A stretch of DNA of 64,000 nt from Paenibacillus turicensis (GTDB lineage Bacteria; Bacillota; Bacilli; Paenibacillales; Paenibacillaceae): positions 111,646 through 175,645 of the forward strand of contig NZ_JAGGKG010000010.1 in NCBI RefSeq assembly GCF_017873435.1, in the 5' to 3' direction. Positions within the stretch are counted from its first letter, which is position 1, and each line of letters opens with the position of its first letter. Shown one piece after another: positions 1 to 8,087 of this stretch. Position numbers and translations under genes: made by a program. The notes below the pieces were generated by a model, which was not told the DNA's origin, ran no database searches, and worked only from the letters and a program-made list of their open reading frames with translations.

Positions 1-73
1 GAATACAAGGATGACTACTCAATGCTGTAAAATAAATCCTTTTGTAAAACTATGTTTGAGGTATAATGTAAAA

Positions 74-87
74 AGAAAGCGTTTTCC
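74..87. promoter_or_regulatory. cre-like site (CcpA)
   Basis: AGAAAGCGTTTTCC matches the CcpA consensus TGWAANCGNTNWCA at 12 of 14 positions, failing only at the two ends. It overlaps a possible minus-strand promoter pointing out of the window. If real, it would put an unseen gene to the left under carbon catabolite control. Confidence 0.4.
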
Positions 88-264
88 AATTTCCTCCTTC
101 CTTTTAAATCCATAATTTAACTTCATTATCATTTTAATACATAATTACAAAAAAGTCATCATTTAATTTACAAATTTATCATTTATTTTACAAATGTATT
201 CAATAGAACAAAAATTCCGGAGAATTTAGACCTTAGTCATTATTAAAAGTTTAAAATAAAACAT

Positions 265-292
265 AAAAAAAGATGTCTTTAGTCATCTTTTT
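265..292 (-). terminator. Intrinsic terminator
   Basis: The arms AAAAAGATG and CATCTTTTT enclose an 8-nt loop, and the run of A at 265-270 reads as a T-run on the minus strand. It lies about 75 bp past the stop of the secreted protein at 366-1259. Confidence 0.75.
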
Positions 293-365
293 AAGACAAC
301 CAAGACATCAATATATTCATAATTATTATAAATACAGTTACTTTAAACTTTTTAGATTGTTTAGA

Positions 366-1259
366 CTAAATCGGCATCATATAGCGGCCATAACCAACAT
401 TATTAAGTTCGGTTAGTTTCGCTTTCTTTGCCTTCTTCCCTTTGATCGTCTTTGTAAATTCTAAAAATGAAGTGCTTTCTCCCTCGGCTCCCATCCATTG
501 TACGCCGATGACAACCCCCTGCGATGTACGAGCTGCAAACGTAAAAGTGAACATATCTGGAGTAATCTCCCCACTATCATCAATACGCCAAGCAGAATTA
601 TCCTTAAACTTAGCAGGGTAATCCTTAAACACCCATCCATCTGTTGTTTTTAAAGCAAAACTAGCAAGCATATTGTTACCTTTGGCCTTAAATTCAACTA
701 AATACAATTTTCCAACACCATTTATATTCTCTAAAGGCCACAGATTTTTGACCGCACGCTTTTTTAGCTTTCCAATCTCGGACTTCAGCTTAGTAGTAAT
801 CTTTTCTTTGTTGATTGACTTTAATTCCACTAACATACGATCTGTAAGGGCAGAATCCTTCACGATAAAATATGTTTCATTAGGTTCAGCCTTGCCTTCA
901 ACTACCTCATAAATTAAACCCCGAAGGTTATCAAAGTTATAGGCTGTTTGTCTACCGTTATTTCTCTTACCTTCCTTTTGTTTCCCTATATATTTTAACT
1001 TAAGTCGTTGTCCTTTGTGACCCACAGCGATGTTTAATTGTGACCATTTTAGTTCCTGCTCCTGTGGATAATCTACCAAAAGTTTTGTCCCATCTAAATT
1101 AGCAAAACCAAACGTTCCCTGCTTAAATGAAGCTTTGTTAAATAGTGTTGAGGTCTTTTGCACAGGTTCAACAGCATTAGCTCCTTGTAAAAAAGTCGTT
1201 AATAGCAAAAATGCAACAATGCATACAGAGATGTATTTAATTGGACGTTGTTGTTTCAT
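366..1259 (-). CDS. Secreted protein of unknown function
   Basis: A 297-residue exported protein that I do not recognise. The start at 1259 is preferred because GGAGG lies 6 nt upstream on the minus strand; an ATG 30 bp further out lacks such a site. A basic N-terminus (MKQQRPIK) and a hydrophobic core of about 17 residues end in a signal peptidase I-like ANA-V site near residue 29. The mature part is Lys-rich, mixed alpha/beta, and has no transmembrane segment or known catalytic motif. It is followed by its own terminator, so it is probably monocistronic. An extracellular or wall-associated role is inferred only from the signal peptide. Confidence 0.7.
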   Translation of the reverse strand: MKQQRPIKYISVCIVAFLLLTTFLQGANAVEPVQKTSTLFNKASFKQGTFGFANLDGTKLLVDYPQEQELKWSQLNIAVGHKGQRLKLKYIGKQKEGKRNNGRQTAYNFDNLRGLIYEVVEGKAEPNETYFIVKDSALTDRMLVELKSINKEKITTKLKSEIGKLKKRAVKNLWPLENINGVGKLYLVEFKAKGNNMLASFALKTTDGWVFKDYPAKFKDNSAWRIDDSGEITPDMFTFTFAARTSQGVVIGVQWMGAEGESTSFLEFTKTIKGKKAKKAKLTELNNVGYGRYMMPI

Positions 1260-1360
1260 TTTTCTCCTCCAATTCATAAATATATTCATTAATTAAAACG
1301 AATTTGGAAGGTGAAAAGTTGTCACTAATTACAGCGAGCTTCTAATATACCGTAACATAT

Positions 1361-1410
1361 AAAAAAATCCTGCAATGTAGTCGCTAAGTAGTACTACTCT
1401 ACAGGATTTT
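1361..1410 (-). terminator. Intrinsic terminator
   Basis: AAATCCTG at 1364-1371 pairs with CAGGATTT at 1402-1409, with inner TGTAG/CTACA pairing. Seven A at 1361-1367 form the minus-strand T-run. It ends the lipoprotein gene at 1435-2022. Confidence 0.8.
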
Positions 1411-1434
1411 ATATTCACTAATTTTAATTCTCTT

Positions 1435-2022
1435 CTATTTTTTAACCTCTGTTGCTCCAGTTACTTTACCCTCAATCTTGGCCGCATTTTTTACCTCATC
1501 ATTGGCAAAATAAAGATTTCCTTCAATGGTTGATGTTTCGTGTAAATTAAAACCTTTTGCTTCCACATATACATCCCCCTTAACCGTACCACCTTGAATT
1601 CTTAAATTTTCGCTTTGCACATTCAGCTTAGGAACAGTTAGCACATAGCTAGCTGTAATGTTGTGATTGGCATCTTGGGCATATAAAGCAATTTTACGGT
1701 AAACCTCACGATCAGCTTGGCCTTTATCATGAAATTCTCCTGCTACAGTCACTTCCTCGTTGATGGTCAGATCATTTAAAATCGCAATAATCCAAGTTCC
1801 ATCCTTACTCACCGCTTTTTTGAAAGCAGCAGCTTCATTTACGATAGAAGCAGAGGTTTGTACATCTGTTTGTCCTTTATTAGGCTGGTTGGCAGTTTGA
1901 TTGTTTTCTGCTGGTTTATTCCCTGCTGTCTTATTATCAGTTGGTTTATTAGCCCCACCACCACATCCAGACAATAATCCTACAACGATCCCTACGGTTA
2001 AAAGTATTTTTGCGAACTTCAT
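1435..2022 (-). CDS. Lipoprotein with beta-helix-like repeats
   Basis: A 195-residue predicted lipoprotein. Residues 1-20 form a type II signal peptide with lipobox LLSGC (Cys20), which would anchor it to the outer face of the membrane. A Gly/Asn/Thr/Gln/Pro-rich linker (about 21-57) leads to a domain whose last 70 residues show short repeats of the type VKGDVYVEAKGF / IEGNLYFAND / IEGKVTG, typical of right-handed beta-helix or bactofilin-like folds. The family is not identified. AAGGGGG sits 8 nt before the ATG. It has its own terminator and shares no promoter with the gene at 366-1259. Function unknown; a cell-surface structural or binding role is a guess. Confidence 0.7.
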   Translation of the reverse strand: MKFAKILLTVGIVVGLLSGCGGGANKPTDNKTAGNKPAENNQTANQPNKGQTDVQTSASIVNEAAAFKKAVSKDGTWIIAILNDLTINEEVTVAGEFHDKGQADREVYRKIALYAQDANHNITASYVLTVPKLNVQSENLRIQGGTVKGDVYVEAKGFNLHETSTIEGNLYFANDEVKNAAKIEGKVTGATEVKK

Positions 2023-2128
2023 CTTGTTGTCCCCCTTGTTATCACTTGTTGGTAATAAAGGTATTCGTAAATTCCTTTAGCATCTTACTTATGCCCTAAT
2101 TCTTCCTAAATTACTCATGTTATCAGTT

Positions 2129-2917
2129 CTAAAATATAATTAATGTCTTGCTTTTTGTTCTATATAACATAATGGACAATACAATTTGTACAACCATTGT
2201 TATAACCGAAAGTCTTATATCCCACAAAATAAGTAATGGGGCGGATATTGCCCCGATCATCATTAGTTTTCGAGTCCCTTTTACCATTCTGTTGAATTGA
2301 TGCCTTCCAATAAGAATAAAAAACATCATAATCATACTACCACTTAGAACAAATGTAAAAAAAGTAATATATACACTTAACGCGTTAAACAAATTAACTT
2401 GAAGGTACGCTAGAGAACATACATATAAAGCTGCAAAAAACAAAAAAAGTGCTAAGAGCATAGGGGCTATTGGATACATAAGCTTAATAATTTTGTCCAT
2501 AAAATTAGATGAATTGTCCCCTTCTTCCCATTTCACTTTTTTCTTATACAACTCTGCTGATTCTGCCTTCAAATAACTTAACAATATCATTAAAATGCTA
2601 TGATCTCCCTGCTTATAAAAATCTCTAATAACCTCACGTAAATTTTCAGAAAAATAAGAGCTAGCTTCCCCCAATTTGATGTACAAATTATGTATTGCAT
2701 TTGAATCACCCGGTCTATGTATAACCTGTGCAATCGATGCCTCAGTAGATGAATATAAATCTAATTGCCTCTGAACAAAAGCTACTTTCCTTTGATGATC
2801 CTTTTCCAGCATTGATTTAAACTCTTTGTACAACCAAGCAACTACATAAAATAAAATTGTAACAACCAATATTAATGAAGAACTCGCATTAAACTGTTTA
2901 AAAATTTCCTCTAGCAC
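2129..2917 (-). CDS. Multi-pass membrane protein, unknown
   Basis: A 262-residue membrane protein that I cannot assign. The start is GTG, with GAGGGGAG about 7 nt upstream. One hydrophobic segment lies at residues 13-30, then a charged, mostly helical cytoplasmic-looking stretch (about 35-145). Four more segments follow at about 150-175, 180-205, 218-235 and 238-256. The layout of one N-terminal anchor, a soluble helical region and a C-terminal bundle of four resembles no family I can name safely. It stands alone between a lipoprotein gene and a divergent VOC gene. Confidence 0.65.
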   Translation of the reverse strand: MLEEIFKQFNASSSLILVVTILFYVVAWLYKEFKSMLEKDHQRKVAFVQRQLDLYSSTEASIAQVIHRPGDSNAIHNLYIKLGEASSYFSENLREVIRDFYKQGDHSILMILLSYLKAESAELYKKKVKWEEGDNSSNFMDKIIKLMYPIAPMLLALFLFFAALYVCSLAYLQVNLFNALSVYITFFTFVLSGSMIMMFFILIGRHQFNRMVKGTRKLMMIGAISAPLLILWDIRLSVITMVVQIVLSIMLYRTKSKTLIIF

Positions 2918-3135
2918 AATACTTCTCCCCTCTATAGTCTTTTTAATTCTTAATATTTATTTATCAAATTTACAATTAGTAACACTACATTATTCGCCAT
3001 TTAGTATTATTTCCCTCTAAAAGAATCTATTTCAAGGATCAAAGTATAATTATTCATTTGTAAGGTACATAAGGGAAATAAGTACTAGATTTTTACAACA
3101 TATTCATATACAATAACACCATAAAACGAAACTAT

Positions 3136-3152
3136 GTTTCATTAAGTGAAAC
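3136..3152. promoter_or_regulatory. Inverted repeat before VOC gene
   Basis: GTTTCA-ttaag-TGAAAC, 6-bp arms with a 5-bp spacer, ends 18 bp before the ATG of the VOC protein and just upstream of its ribosome binding site. It may be an operator or a small leader hairpin. No cognate regulator is adjacent. Confidence 0.35.
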
Positions 3153-3170
3153 AAACAAAGGAGAGAGGAT

Positions 3171-3548
3171 ATGAATTATTCTTTTAATGGTCTTGATCAT
3201 GTTCAATTAGCAGCACCTGAAGGTTGCGAAGCAAAGGCTCGTCTTTTTTATAATAAGCTATTAGGTTGGACAGAACTTGAAAAACCTGAACCTTTGAAAC
3301 AACGTGGTGGAGCTTGGTTTCAGTGTGGGACTCATGAAGTCCATGTCGGAGTTCAAAGCGATTTTGTTGCTGCAAAAAAAGCCCATCCCGCATTTCACGT
3401 TCAAGGCTTAGGCCAGTTACGCAGCTATTTACTTGAAAATGATGTCCCCGTTATCGATGATGAAGCAAGAGCAGAAGAAGGAATTACACGCTTTTATATC
3501 CATGATCCTTTTGGTAATCGCCTTGAATTTTTGGAACGTTCTCATTAA
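3171..3548 (+). CDS. VOC/glyoxalase family protein
   Basis: A 125-residue single vicinal-oxygen-chelate domain protein. The family uses two beta-alpha-beta-beta-beta units to hold a divalent metal and includes glyoxalase I, fosfomycin-resistance enzymes and dioxygenases. Visible signatures are DHVQLAAP at the N-terminus (first metal-ligand His), HPAFHV in the middle and DPFGNRLEFLE near the end (terminal Glu ligand). The length is normal for one half-module that dimerises. GGAGAG stands 7 nt before the ATG. It is alone in its unit and shares a terminator with the convergent cobA. The substrate cannot be inferred. Confidence 0.85.
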   Translation: MNYSFNGLDHVQLAAPEGCEAKARLFYNKLLGWTELEKPEPLKQRGGAWFQCGTHEVHVGVQSDFVAAKKAHPAFHVQGLGQLRSYLLENDVPVIDDEARAEEGITRFYIHDPFGNRLEFLERSH

Positions 3549-3572
3549 TAAACAGCAGCTATCAAAGCATAG

Positions 3573-3609
3573 AAAAAAAGCTTCCTGGACTACCTCCAAG
3601 AAGCCTTTA
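3573..3609. terminator. Bidirectional terminator
   Basis: AGCTTCcTGGA and TCCAaGAAGCcT pair across a 4-5-nt loop, flanked by seven A on the left (a T-run for the minus strand) and a CTTTATATT tract on the right. It serves the VOC gene (+) and the nirBD-cobA operon (-). Confidence 0.75.
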
Positions 3610-3645
3610 TATTAAACAATCTGGTCATTTTCGCTAAAAAATCAA

Positions 3646-4731
3646 TTATCCTGTCACCACATGACATAACTCAATTTGTTGTTTATTTCTAAATGGAGTC
3701 AAGCATTGATATTCAATCGGAAGTGGGTGTTCATGCATCCAGGACTGATAAGCTTTCTTTAACATCTCATTCGTAGCATTAATATCTTTTGTATCACCCT
3801 TATAAATCACACTAGTGAAGCTTTGTTCAGTCAAGTAGCGATGCGCCACTTCATCGAAACGTGGATCTCGATTAATTCCAACCTGCAGATTCCAGACGTC
3901 TGCACCTTGTGAAGTGTAATCAATTAGCTCATGCCACTCTAATTTAGTAGAGGAAATGATCAAGAGACGCTCGCCAAACAACGGTAATTCTTCAAACCAA
4001 CTACTTTTTTTCCGTTGCTGTACAACTTCCCCCACAACGATCATAGCAGGGTTTTGAATTTTTGAATGCTTATTTTGTTCTACAATTGTCTCCAAGGTGC
4101 CAGTCAATACCTTTTGTCTGCCTAACGTTCCCCATTCAATTAGTGCGATGGGCATTGTCCAAGAAACACCGTAGCTTTGGAGCTTGTCACAAATTAACGT
4201 CAAGTTTTCAACACCCATGTAAAAGCATAATGTTCCACCTTGAACTAGTGGAGCAAAGTGACTCCCATCCATCTCATTGAGTTGTTTATGCGCGGTTGCT
4301 AACGTTACACGTCCACTAAAATCACGGTGTGTGAGCGAAAATCCAGCATAACTGCTCGCTGCCGAGGCGGCTGTAATCCCAGGAACAAGCTCATAGCTTA
4401 ACTGGTTGCGTTCTAGCTGTTCGATTTCTTCTCCAACTCTACCAAAAATTGAAGGATCGCCACCCTTTAAGCGAACTACAATTTTGCCTTCCTTGGCATG
4501 TTGAATAATTTTACGGTTAATATCCGCTTGCTTCATCGCATGAGCATAAGGTACTTTTCCACAATATAAAAACTCTGCATGAGGGCTAGCTAAGTGTAGT
4601 AAAATTGGATTTACTAACCGATCATAAATAATGACATCCGCTTGCTCTAACAGGCGTTTCCCTTTTAACGTTAATAGCTCTGGATCACCAGACCCTGCAC
4701 CAACTAAATATACTTTCCCTGTCCTTTTCAT
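3646..4731 (-). CDS. cobA: Uroporphyrinogen-III C-methyltransferase
   Basis: Converts uroporphyrinogen III to precorrin-2 with two S-adenosylmethionine, the first step towards sirohaem. Residues 1-245 are a full tetrapyrrole methylase domain with VYLVGAGSGDPELLT near the N-terminus, VVRLKGGDPSIFGR and VPGITAASAASSYAG. About 115 further residues begin with SSWFEELPLFGERLLI, which resembles the linker and first strand of HemD (uroporphyrinogen-III synthase) fusions. A complete HemD domain is about 250 residues, so this tail looks like a reduced relic. It starts 2 nt after the nirD stop, so it is the last gene of nirB-nirD-cobA and presumably makes cofactor for NirB. Confidence 0.93.
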   Translation of the reverse strand: MKRTGKVYLVGAGSGDPELLTLKGKRLLEQADVIIYDRLVNPILLHLASPHAEFLYCGKVPYAHAMKQADINRKIIQHAKEGKIVVRLKGGDPSIFGRVGEEIEQLERNQLSYELVPGITAASAASSYAGFSLTHRDFSGRVTLATAHKQLNEMDGSHFAPLVQGGTLCFYMGVENLTLICDKLQSYGVSWTMPIALIEWGTLGRQKVLTGTLETIVEQNKHSKIQNPAMIVVGEVVQQRKKSSWFEELPLFGERLLIISSTKLEWHELIDYTSQGADVWNLQVGINRDPRFDEVAHRYLTEQSFTSVIYKGDTKDINATNEMLKKAYQSWMHEHPLPIEYQCLTPFRNKQQIELCHVVTG

Positions 4732-4733
4732 AA

Positions 4734-5045
4734 TTACACCACTACGTAGACACTGCCATTTTCAACAAACGTTTCATACGTAGCCACACTGCCCTCATCA
4801 GGCTCTTGAATCTGACCATCAATTAACGAAATTTTATAATCTCGTAATGGACAAAATACGTATTCGCCGGATACCATTCCTTCTGCTAGTGGGGCTTGAG
4901 TATATGGACATAGATTTTCGATTGCTTTTACTCGATCATCACTCAGACGAAATAACGCAATGTTTTTTCCTTCAATAATGATTTCTCGACCAATTCGAGG
5001 CAATAACTCCTCTAGTTTAGCAACAAATACTTTCTCTTTGACCAT
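4734..5045 (-). CDS. nirD: Nitrite reductase small subunit NirD
   Basis: A 103-residue Rieske-fold protein, partner of NirB in NADH-dependent reduction of nitrite to ammonium in the cytoplasm. The fold signature is clear (ENLCPYTQAPLAEG and VFCPLRDYKISL), but both expected cluster-ligand histidines are replaced: CPH by CPY and CPLH by CPLR. Only the two cysteines remain, so a classical [2Fe-2S] Rieske centre is unlikely. NirD homologues without the His ligands exist (the E. coli type), so a structural role is plausible. It lies 3 nt after nirB and 2 nt before cobA, consistent with translational coupling. Confidence 0.92.
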   Translation of the reverse strand: MVKEKVFVAKLEELLPRIGREIIIEGKNIALFRLSDDRVKAIENLCPYTQAPLAEGMVSGEYVFCPLRDYKISLIDGQIQEPDEGSVATYETFVENGSVYVVV

Positions 5046-5048
5046 GAT

Positions 5049-7451
5049 TTACACTCTCCCCACTGTATAAAGTTCTTGTTGGGCTTCTTTGCTATCCACA
5101 ATTTTTTTCCATGGATTTTCGCGCTTACCTTCTGTAGCTTCATCTAATCTTGCATTTAATACTTTACGTTGTTCAGGATCAAGCAATACTTTCTGAACTT
5201 GCTCAAAACCCATTCTTTCAAGCCAAGGTGCTGTACGTTCAGCGTAAATACCAGTCTCACGGTAATATTGAATGAAGGCACCACACATATCGATAACTTC
5301 GTCTTCTGTAGTTACGGTTGTTAGGAATGTCGCTTCCTTAACGTCCGTTCCGCCATTACCACCAATGAACAGTTGGAAACCATTCTCTACTCCAATCACA
5401 CCGAAATCCTTCACACCACTTTCAACACAAGAACGTGGACAACCCGATACGCCCATCTTAAATTTATGAGGTGTATCAATAAACTCAAAGCGTTCCTCAA
5501 GCTTAATGCCAAGTCCCATCGTGTCTTGTGTACCAAAACGACAGAAGCTAGCACCTACACAAGTTTTAATCGAACGAACCGCTTTGGCATATGCGGAAGC
5601 GGATGTCATATCTAGTTCTTCCCAAATTTTAGGGAGATCCTCTTTATTCACGCCATACAAGCCAATACGTTGACTCCCCGTCACCTTCAAGAGCGGAATA
5701 TTATATTTCTCTGCAACTTCTGCAATTTTCTTCAATTGCCCTGCATTGGTTTGACCTCCACGCATTCTTGGAATAACACCAAATGTACCATCATGGTTAA
5801 TATTCGCATGCATCCGTTCGTTAACAAAACGAGAAGCGGGCTCGTCAATATGATCATTTGGAAATGCAACATTCAAATAGAAGTTAATAGCAGGACGACA
5901 TTTTGGACAACCTTCTGGATTGCGGAACGCTAACTGCTCGTATACTTCCTGTGAGGTCATTAAGCCTCTTTCATGAATTTGCAATACAATCTCATCTCTT
6001 GAAAGGTCTGTACAGCCACAAATCCCTGTTGGTCCACTAGAAACCTTATCGCCTAACTCATGTACGAGTAGATCATTGATTAAGCCTTTACATTTACCAC
6101 AAGAACCTCCAGCCTTTGTACATTTCGTCACTTCAGCCACCGAAGTAAGGTTTTTCTCACGTACAGCAGAAAGGATTGTTCCTTTTGTAACCCCATTACA
6201 GCCACACACCGTTTCATCGTCTGCCCATGCGGTTACATCATCGCTAACGGAATTATCCCCAGAGGATAACAATGATACGGAAGTGAATTCAGAAATATCT
6301 AGTTTTTGCTTCAGCATTTTCAAATAACGATTTTCTTCTGCTGTATCCCCATATAACACGACACCTACCACTTGCTTGTTCTTAACAAATACCTTTTTAT
6401 AGCTATTAGCTAAGCCGTCGTATGCTTCAATTCCTTTGATCTCATCAGTTTCCTTTATTTCGCCTGCGGAGAATAAATCACATCCAGAGATTTTAAGCGC
6501 TGTGTACATCGTGCTACCTTCATAAGGTGCTGTTTCCTTATCGGTTAATACATCAGCAAGAACTTTACCTTGTTCAAACAAAGGAGCAACCAAGCCATAT
6601 ACTGTTTTACGGTGTTCAGCGCATTCCCCTACTGCATATACATCTGGTGCGCTAGTGTGCATAAAATCATCTACGACAATACCACGATTTACTTCTAGCC
6701 CTGCGCTTCTAGCTACTGTTGTTTCAGGACGAATCCCTACGGACATCACAACCATATCTGCTTCAAGGCTTGAGCCATCAGCAAATTCTAGTCCTGTCAC
6801 TCTTGTATCCCCTGTAATGCGCGCGGTCTTTGTCTCCATGAGAAATTTCAAGCCTTGCTTCTCCAAATCAGCCTTGAGCAGATTTCCTGCTTGCTCATTA
6901 AGCTGAACCTCCATCAACCATTTTTCCAAATGAATAACGGTTACGTCCATCCCTTGATCAACAAGTCCTTTAGCCGCTTCTAGGCCCAGCAATCCACCAC
7001 CAATTACCGCTGCCTTCTTGTAGTTTTGAGCAATCTTTAACATCTCTTCGGTATCGTCAATTGTACGGAAGCCCATTACACCATTAAGCTGCGCGCCTTC
7101 AATTGGTAAAATAAATGATCTAGAGCCGGTTGCCATAATACATTTGTCATAAGCAACTTTTTTACCACTAGCAGTTACAACGTATTTTTTTGCCGTATTT
7201 AGCTCCACTGCGGGATCATGGTTAATTAACTGAATATCATTTTCTTGATACCATGACTCGCTATTTGTAATGATCTCATCCACTGTCATTTTTTTCTGTA
7301 ACACATTAGACAACATAATCCGGTTATAGTTTGTATATTTTTCTTCACCAATGATGGTGATATCATATTTGTTTGCGTCTCGGTCTAATATTTCTTCTAT
7401 CGTTCTAACACCAGCCATCCCATTACCTATGAGGACTAATTTTTGTTTCAT
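5049..7451 (-). CDS. nirB: NADH nitrite reductase large subunit NirB
   Basis: An 800-residue cytoplasmic flavo-iron-sulfur-sirohaem enzyme that reduces nitrite to ammonium with NADH. In order: an FAD/NAD(P) oxidoreductase part (GNGMAG near residue 10, GGGLLGLEAAKG near 150, about 1-300), a first BFD-type [2Fe-2S] cysteine set (VCGCNG then GGSCGKCKG), a second half-set (ICGCTD, CPKCRP), then the nitrite/sulfite reductase domains with CVGASFC and GCPRSC binding the 4Fe-4S-sirohaem centre. Length is standard. GGAGG stands 8 nt before the ATG. The promoter carries Fnr-like boxes and an NreC-like box, so expression is probably tied to oxygen and nitrate. Confidence 0.97.
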   Translation of the reverse strand: MKQKLVLIGNGMAGVRTIEEILDRDANKYDITIIGEEKYTNYNRIMLSNVLQKKMTVDEIITNSESWYQENDIQLINHDPAVELNTAKKYVVTASGKKVAYDKCIMATGSRSFILPIEGAQLNGVMGFRTIDDTEEMLKIAQNYKKAAVIGGGLLGLEAAKGLVDQGMDVTVIHLEKWLMEVQLNEQAGNLLKADLEKQGLKFLMETKTARITGDTRVTGLEFADGSSLEADMVVMSVGIRPETTVARSAGLEVNRGIVVDDFMHTSAPDVYAVGECAEHRKTVYGLVAPLFEQGKVLADVLTDKETAPYEGSTMYTALKISGCDLFSAGEIKETDEIKGIEAYDGLANSYKKVFVKNKQVVGVVLYGDTAEENRYLKMLKQKLDISEFTSVSLLSSGDNSVSDDVTAWADDETVCGCNGVTKGTILSAVREKNLTSVAEVTKCTKAGGSCGKCKGLINDLLVHELGDKVSSGPTGICGCTDLSRDEIVLQIHERGLMTSQEVYEQLAFRNPEGCPKCRPAINFYLNVAFPNDHIDEPASRFVNERMHANINHDGTFGVIPRMRGGQTNAGQLKKIAEVAEKYNIPLLKVTGSQRIGLYGVNKEDLPKIWEELDMTSASAYAKAVRSIKTCVGASFCRFGTQDTMGLGIKLEERFEFIDTPHKFKMGVSGCPRSCVESGVKDFGVIGVENGFQLFIGGNGGTDVKEATFLTTVTTEDEVIDMCGAFIQYYRETGIYAERTAPWLERMGFEQVQKVLLDPEQRKVLNARLDEATEGKRENPWKKIVDSKEAQQELYTVGRV

Positions 7452-7467
7452 TGTGCTTCCCTCCGAT

Positions 7468-7483
7468 TGTGATATTATTCACT
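7468..7483. promoter_or_regulatory. Fnr-type box, nirB leader
   Basis: TGTGA-tattat-TCACT is an exact match to the Fnr-type consensus TGTGA-N6-TCACT reported for Bacillus subtilis. It lies just upstream of the nirB ribosome binding site, probably downstream of the transcription start, so it may repress or be a secondary site. Confidence 0.5.
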
Positions 7484-7524
7484 TAGTTTATTTAAAGGTA
7501 TCACATCAGAATCTATAATCCTAT

Positions 7525-7538
7525 TAGGGAAAGTCCTA
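7525..7538. promoter_or_regulatory. NreC-like box at nirB promoter
   Basis: TAGGG-aaag-TCCTA differs by one base from the NreC palindrome TAGGG-N4-CCCTA known from Staphylococcus carnosus. It is placed upstream of a plausible minus-strand -10 (TATAGA, 7517-7512) for nirB. A cognate NreC is encoded 1.4 kb away. Confidence 0.6.
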
Positions 7539-7542
7539 ATAT

Positions 7543-7558
7543 TGTGTTTTTTTTCACT
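7543..7558. promoter_or_regulatory. Fnr-like box, upstream of nirB promoter
   Basis: TGTGT-N6-TCACT has one mismatch to TGTGA-N6-TCACT. Its centre is about 45 bp upstream of the start inferred from the -10 at 7517-7512, near the usual activating position of a Fnr/CRP-family protein. It adjoins the NreC-like box. Confidence 0.45.
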
Positions 7559-7570
7559 TGCTATAAAAAT

Positions 7571-7616
7571 TAAAAAAACATCTAAAGCGGCTATTGGCGC
7601 TACTTTAAATGTTTTT
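7571..7616 (-). terminator. Terminator overlapping sirC end
   Basis: AAAACAT-ctAAAG pairs with CTTT-aaATGTTTT, and seven A at 7572-7578 give the minus-strand T-run. The upstream arm lies inside the last codons of sirC and the stop codon is in the loop side, so termination is fused to the coding end. Confidence 0.75.
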
Positions 7617-8085
7617 CATTGTTGTTTCCTCTGTTTAAATTTTGACTATTTTGTAGCTTAATTAAAAATTCAAGCAGCTCGTTCTTCAACCTCTTAGCAA
7701 TGCTTGGCTGCTTGCCAATTGTAGAAATGCTGATCACGATATCGTCCTTTACAACTGTAGCCATATTGAAAAAGTCGCTATTTTGCTGCTGGCTACAATC
7801 ATTGACCCATTGCCACTTTGTCGCATCATTAACAACCTGCTGATTGACCACTTTATTATCTGTACAAGCAAAAATAAGCTGGGCGTCAGCAATATATTTT
7901 TTATTATAATAGTCCTGAATGATTTTCACAGCAGGATCATTTGTGATGACCTCCGCAAAATTAGGCGCAACCACCGTAATATAGCAGCCTGTCTCCCTTA
8001 ATTTTTCAATTTTTCGCGCTGCGATATTGCCACCACCAATAATCACTACTTGCTTTTCTTTTAAGTTTAACATCACAGGATACAT
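7600..8085 (-). CDS. sirC: Precorrin-2 dehydrogenase SirC
   Basis: A 161-residue NAD-dependent oxidase of precorrin-2 to sirohydrochlorin, the middle step of sirohaem synthesis. The start MYPVMLNLKEKQVVIIGGG carries a Rossmann GGGxxAxRK motif (about residues 17-25), followed by a CysG-N-type dimerisation region with ISTIGKQPSIAKRLK near residue 125. It is the stand-alone Bacillus YlnF/SirC type rather than the trifunctional CysG. The Asn-rich tail (QNLNRGNNNEKHLK) is probably disordered. Its ATG lies 2 nt after the sirB stop, so the two are translationally coupled. Confidence 0.9.
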   Translation of the reverse strand: MYPVMLNLKEKQVVIIGGGNIAARKIEKLRETGCYITVVAPNFAEVITNDPAVKIIQDYYNKKYIADAQLIFACTDNKVVNQQVVNDATKWQWVNDCSQQQNSDFFNMATVVKDDIVISISTIGKQPSIAKRLKNELLEFLIKLQNSQNLNRGNNNEKHLK

Positions 8086-8087
8086 GA

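Larger units (their letters stand above)
1..365. other. Gene-free left edge
   Basis: No credible gene lies here. It is very AT-rich. A cre-like sequence sits at 74-87 and the terminator of the gene at 366-1259 at 265-292. On the minus strand TTGGAA, a 17-bp spacer and TTATAC straddle the cre-like site and could drive a gene beyond the left edge, but this cannot be confirmed. Confidence 0.6.

Noticed and set aside
673..912. Plus-strand open frames inside the minus-strand secreted protein gene, and similar frames within nirB, helD and others
   Set aside because: No ribosome binding sites and they lie opposite genes with clear function; codon use follows the real gene.
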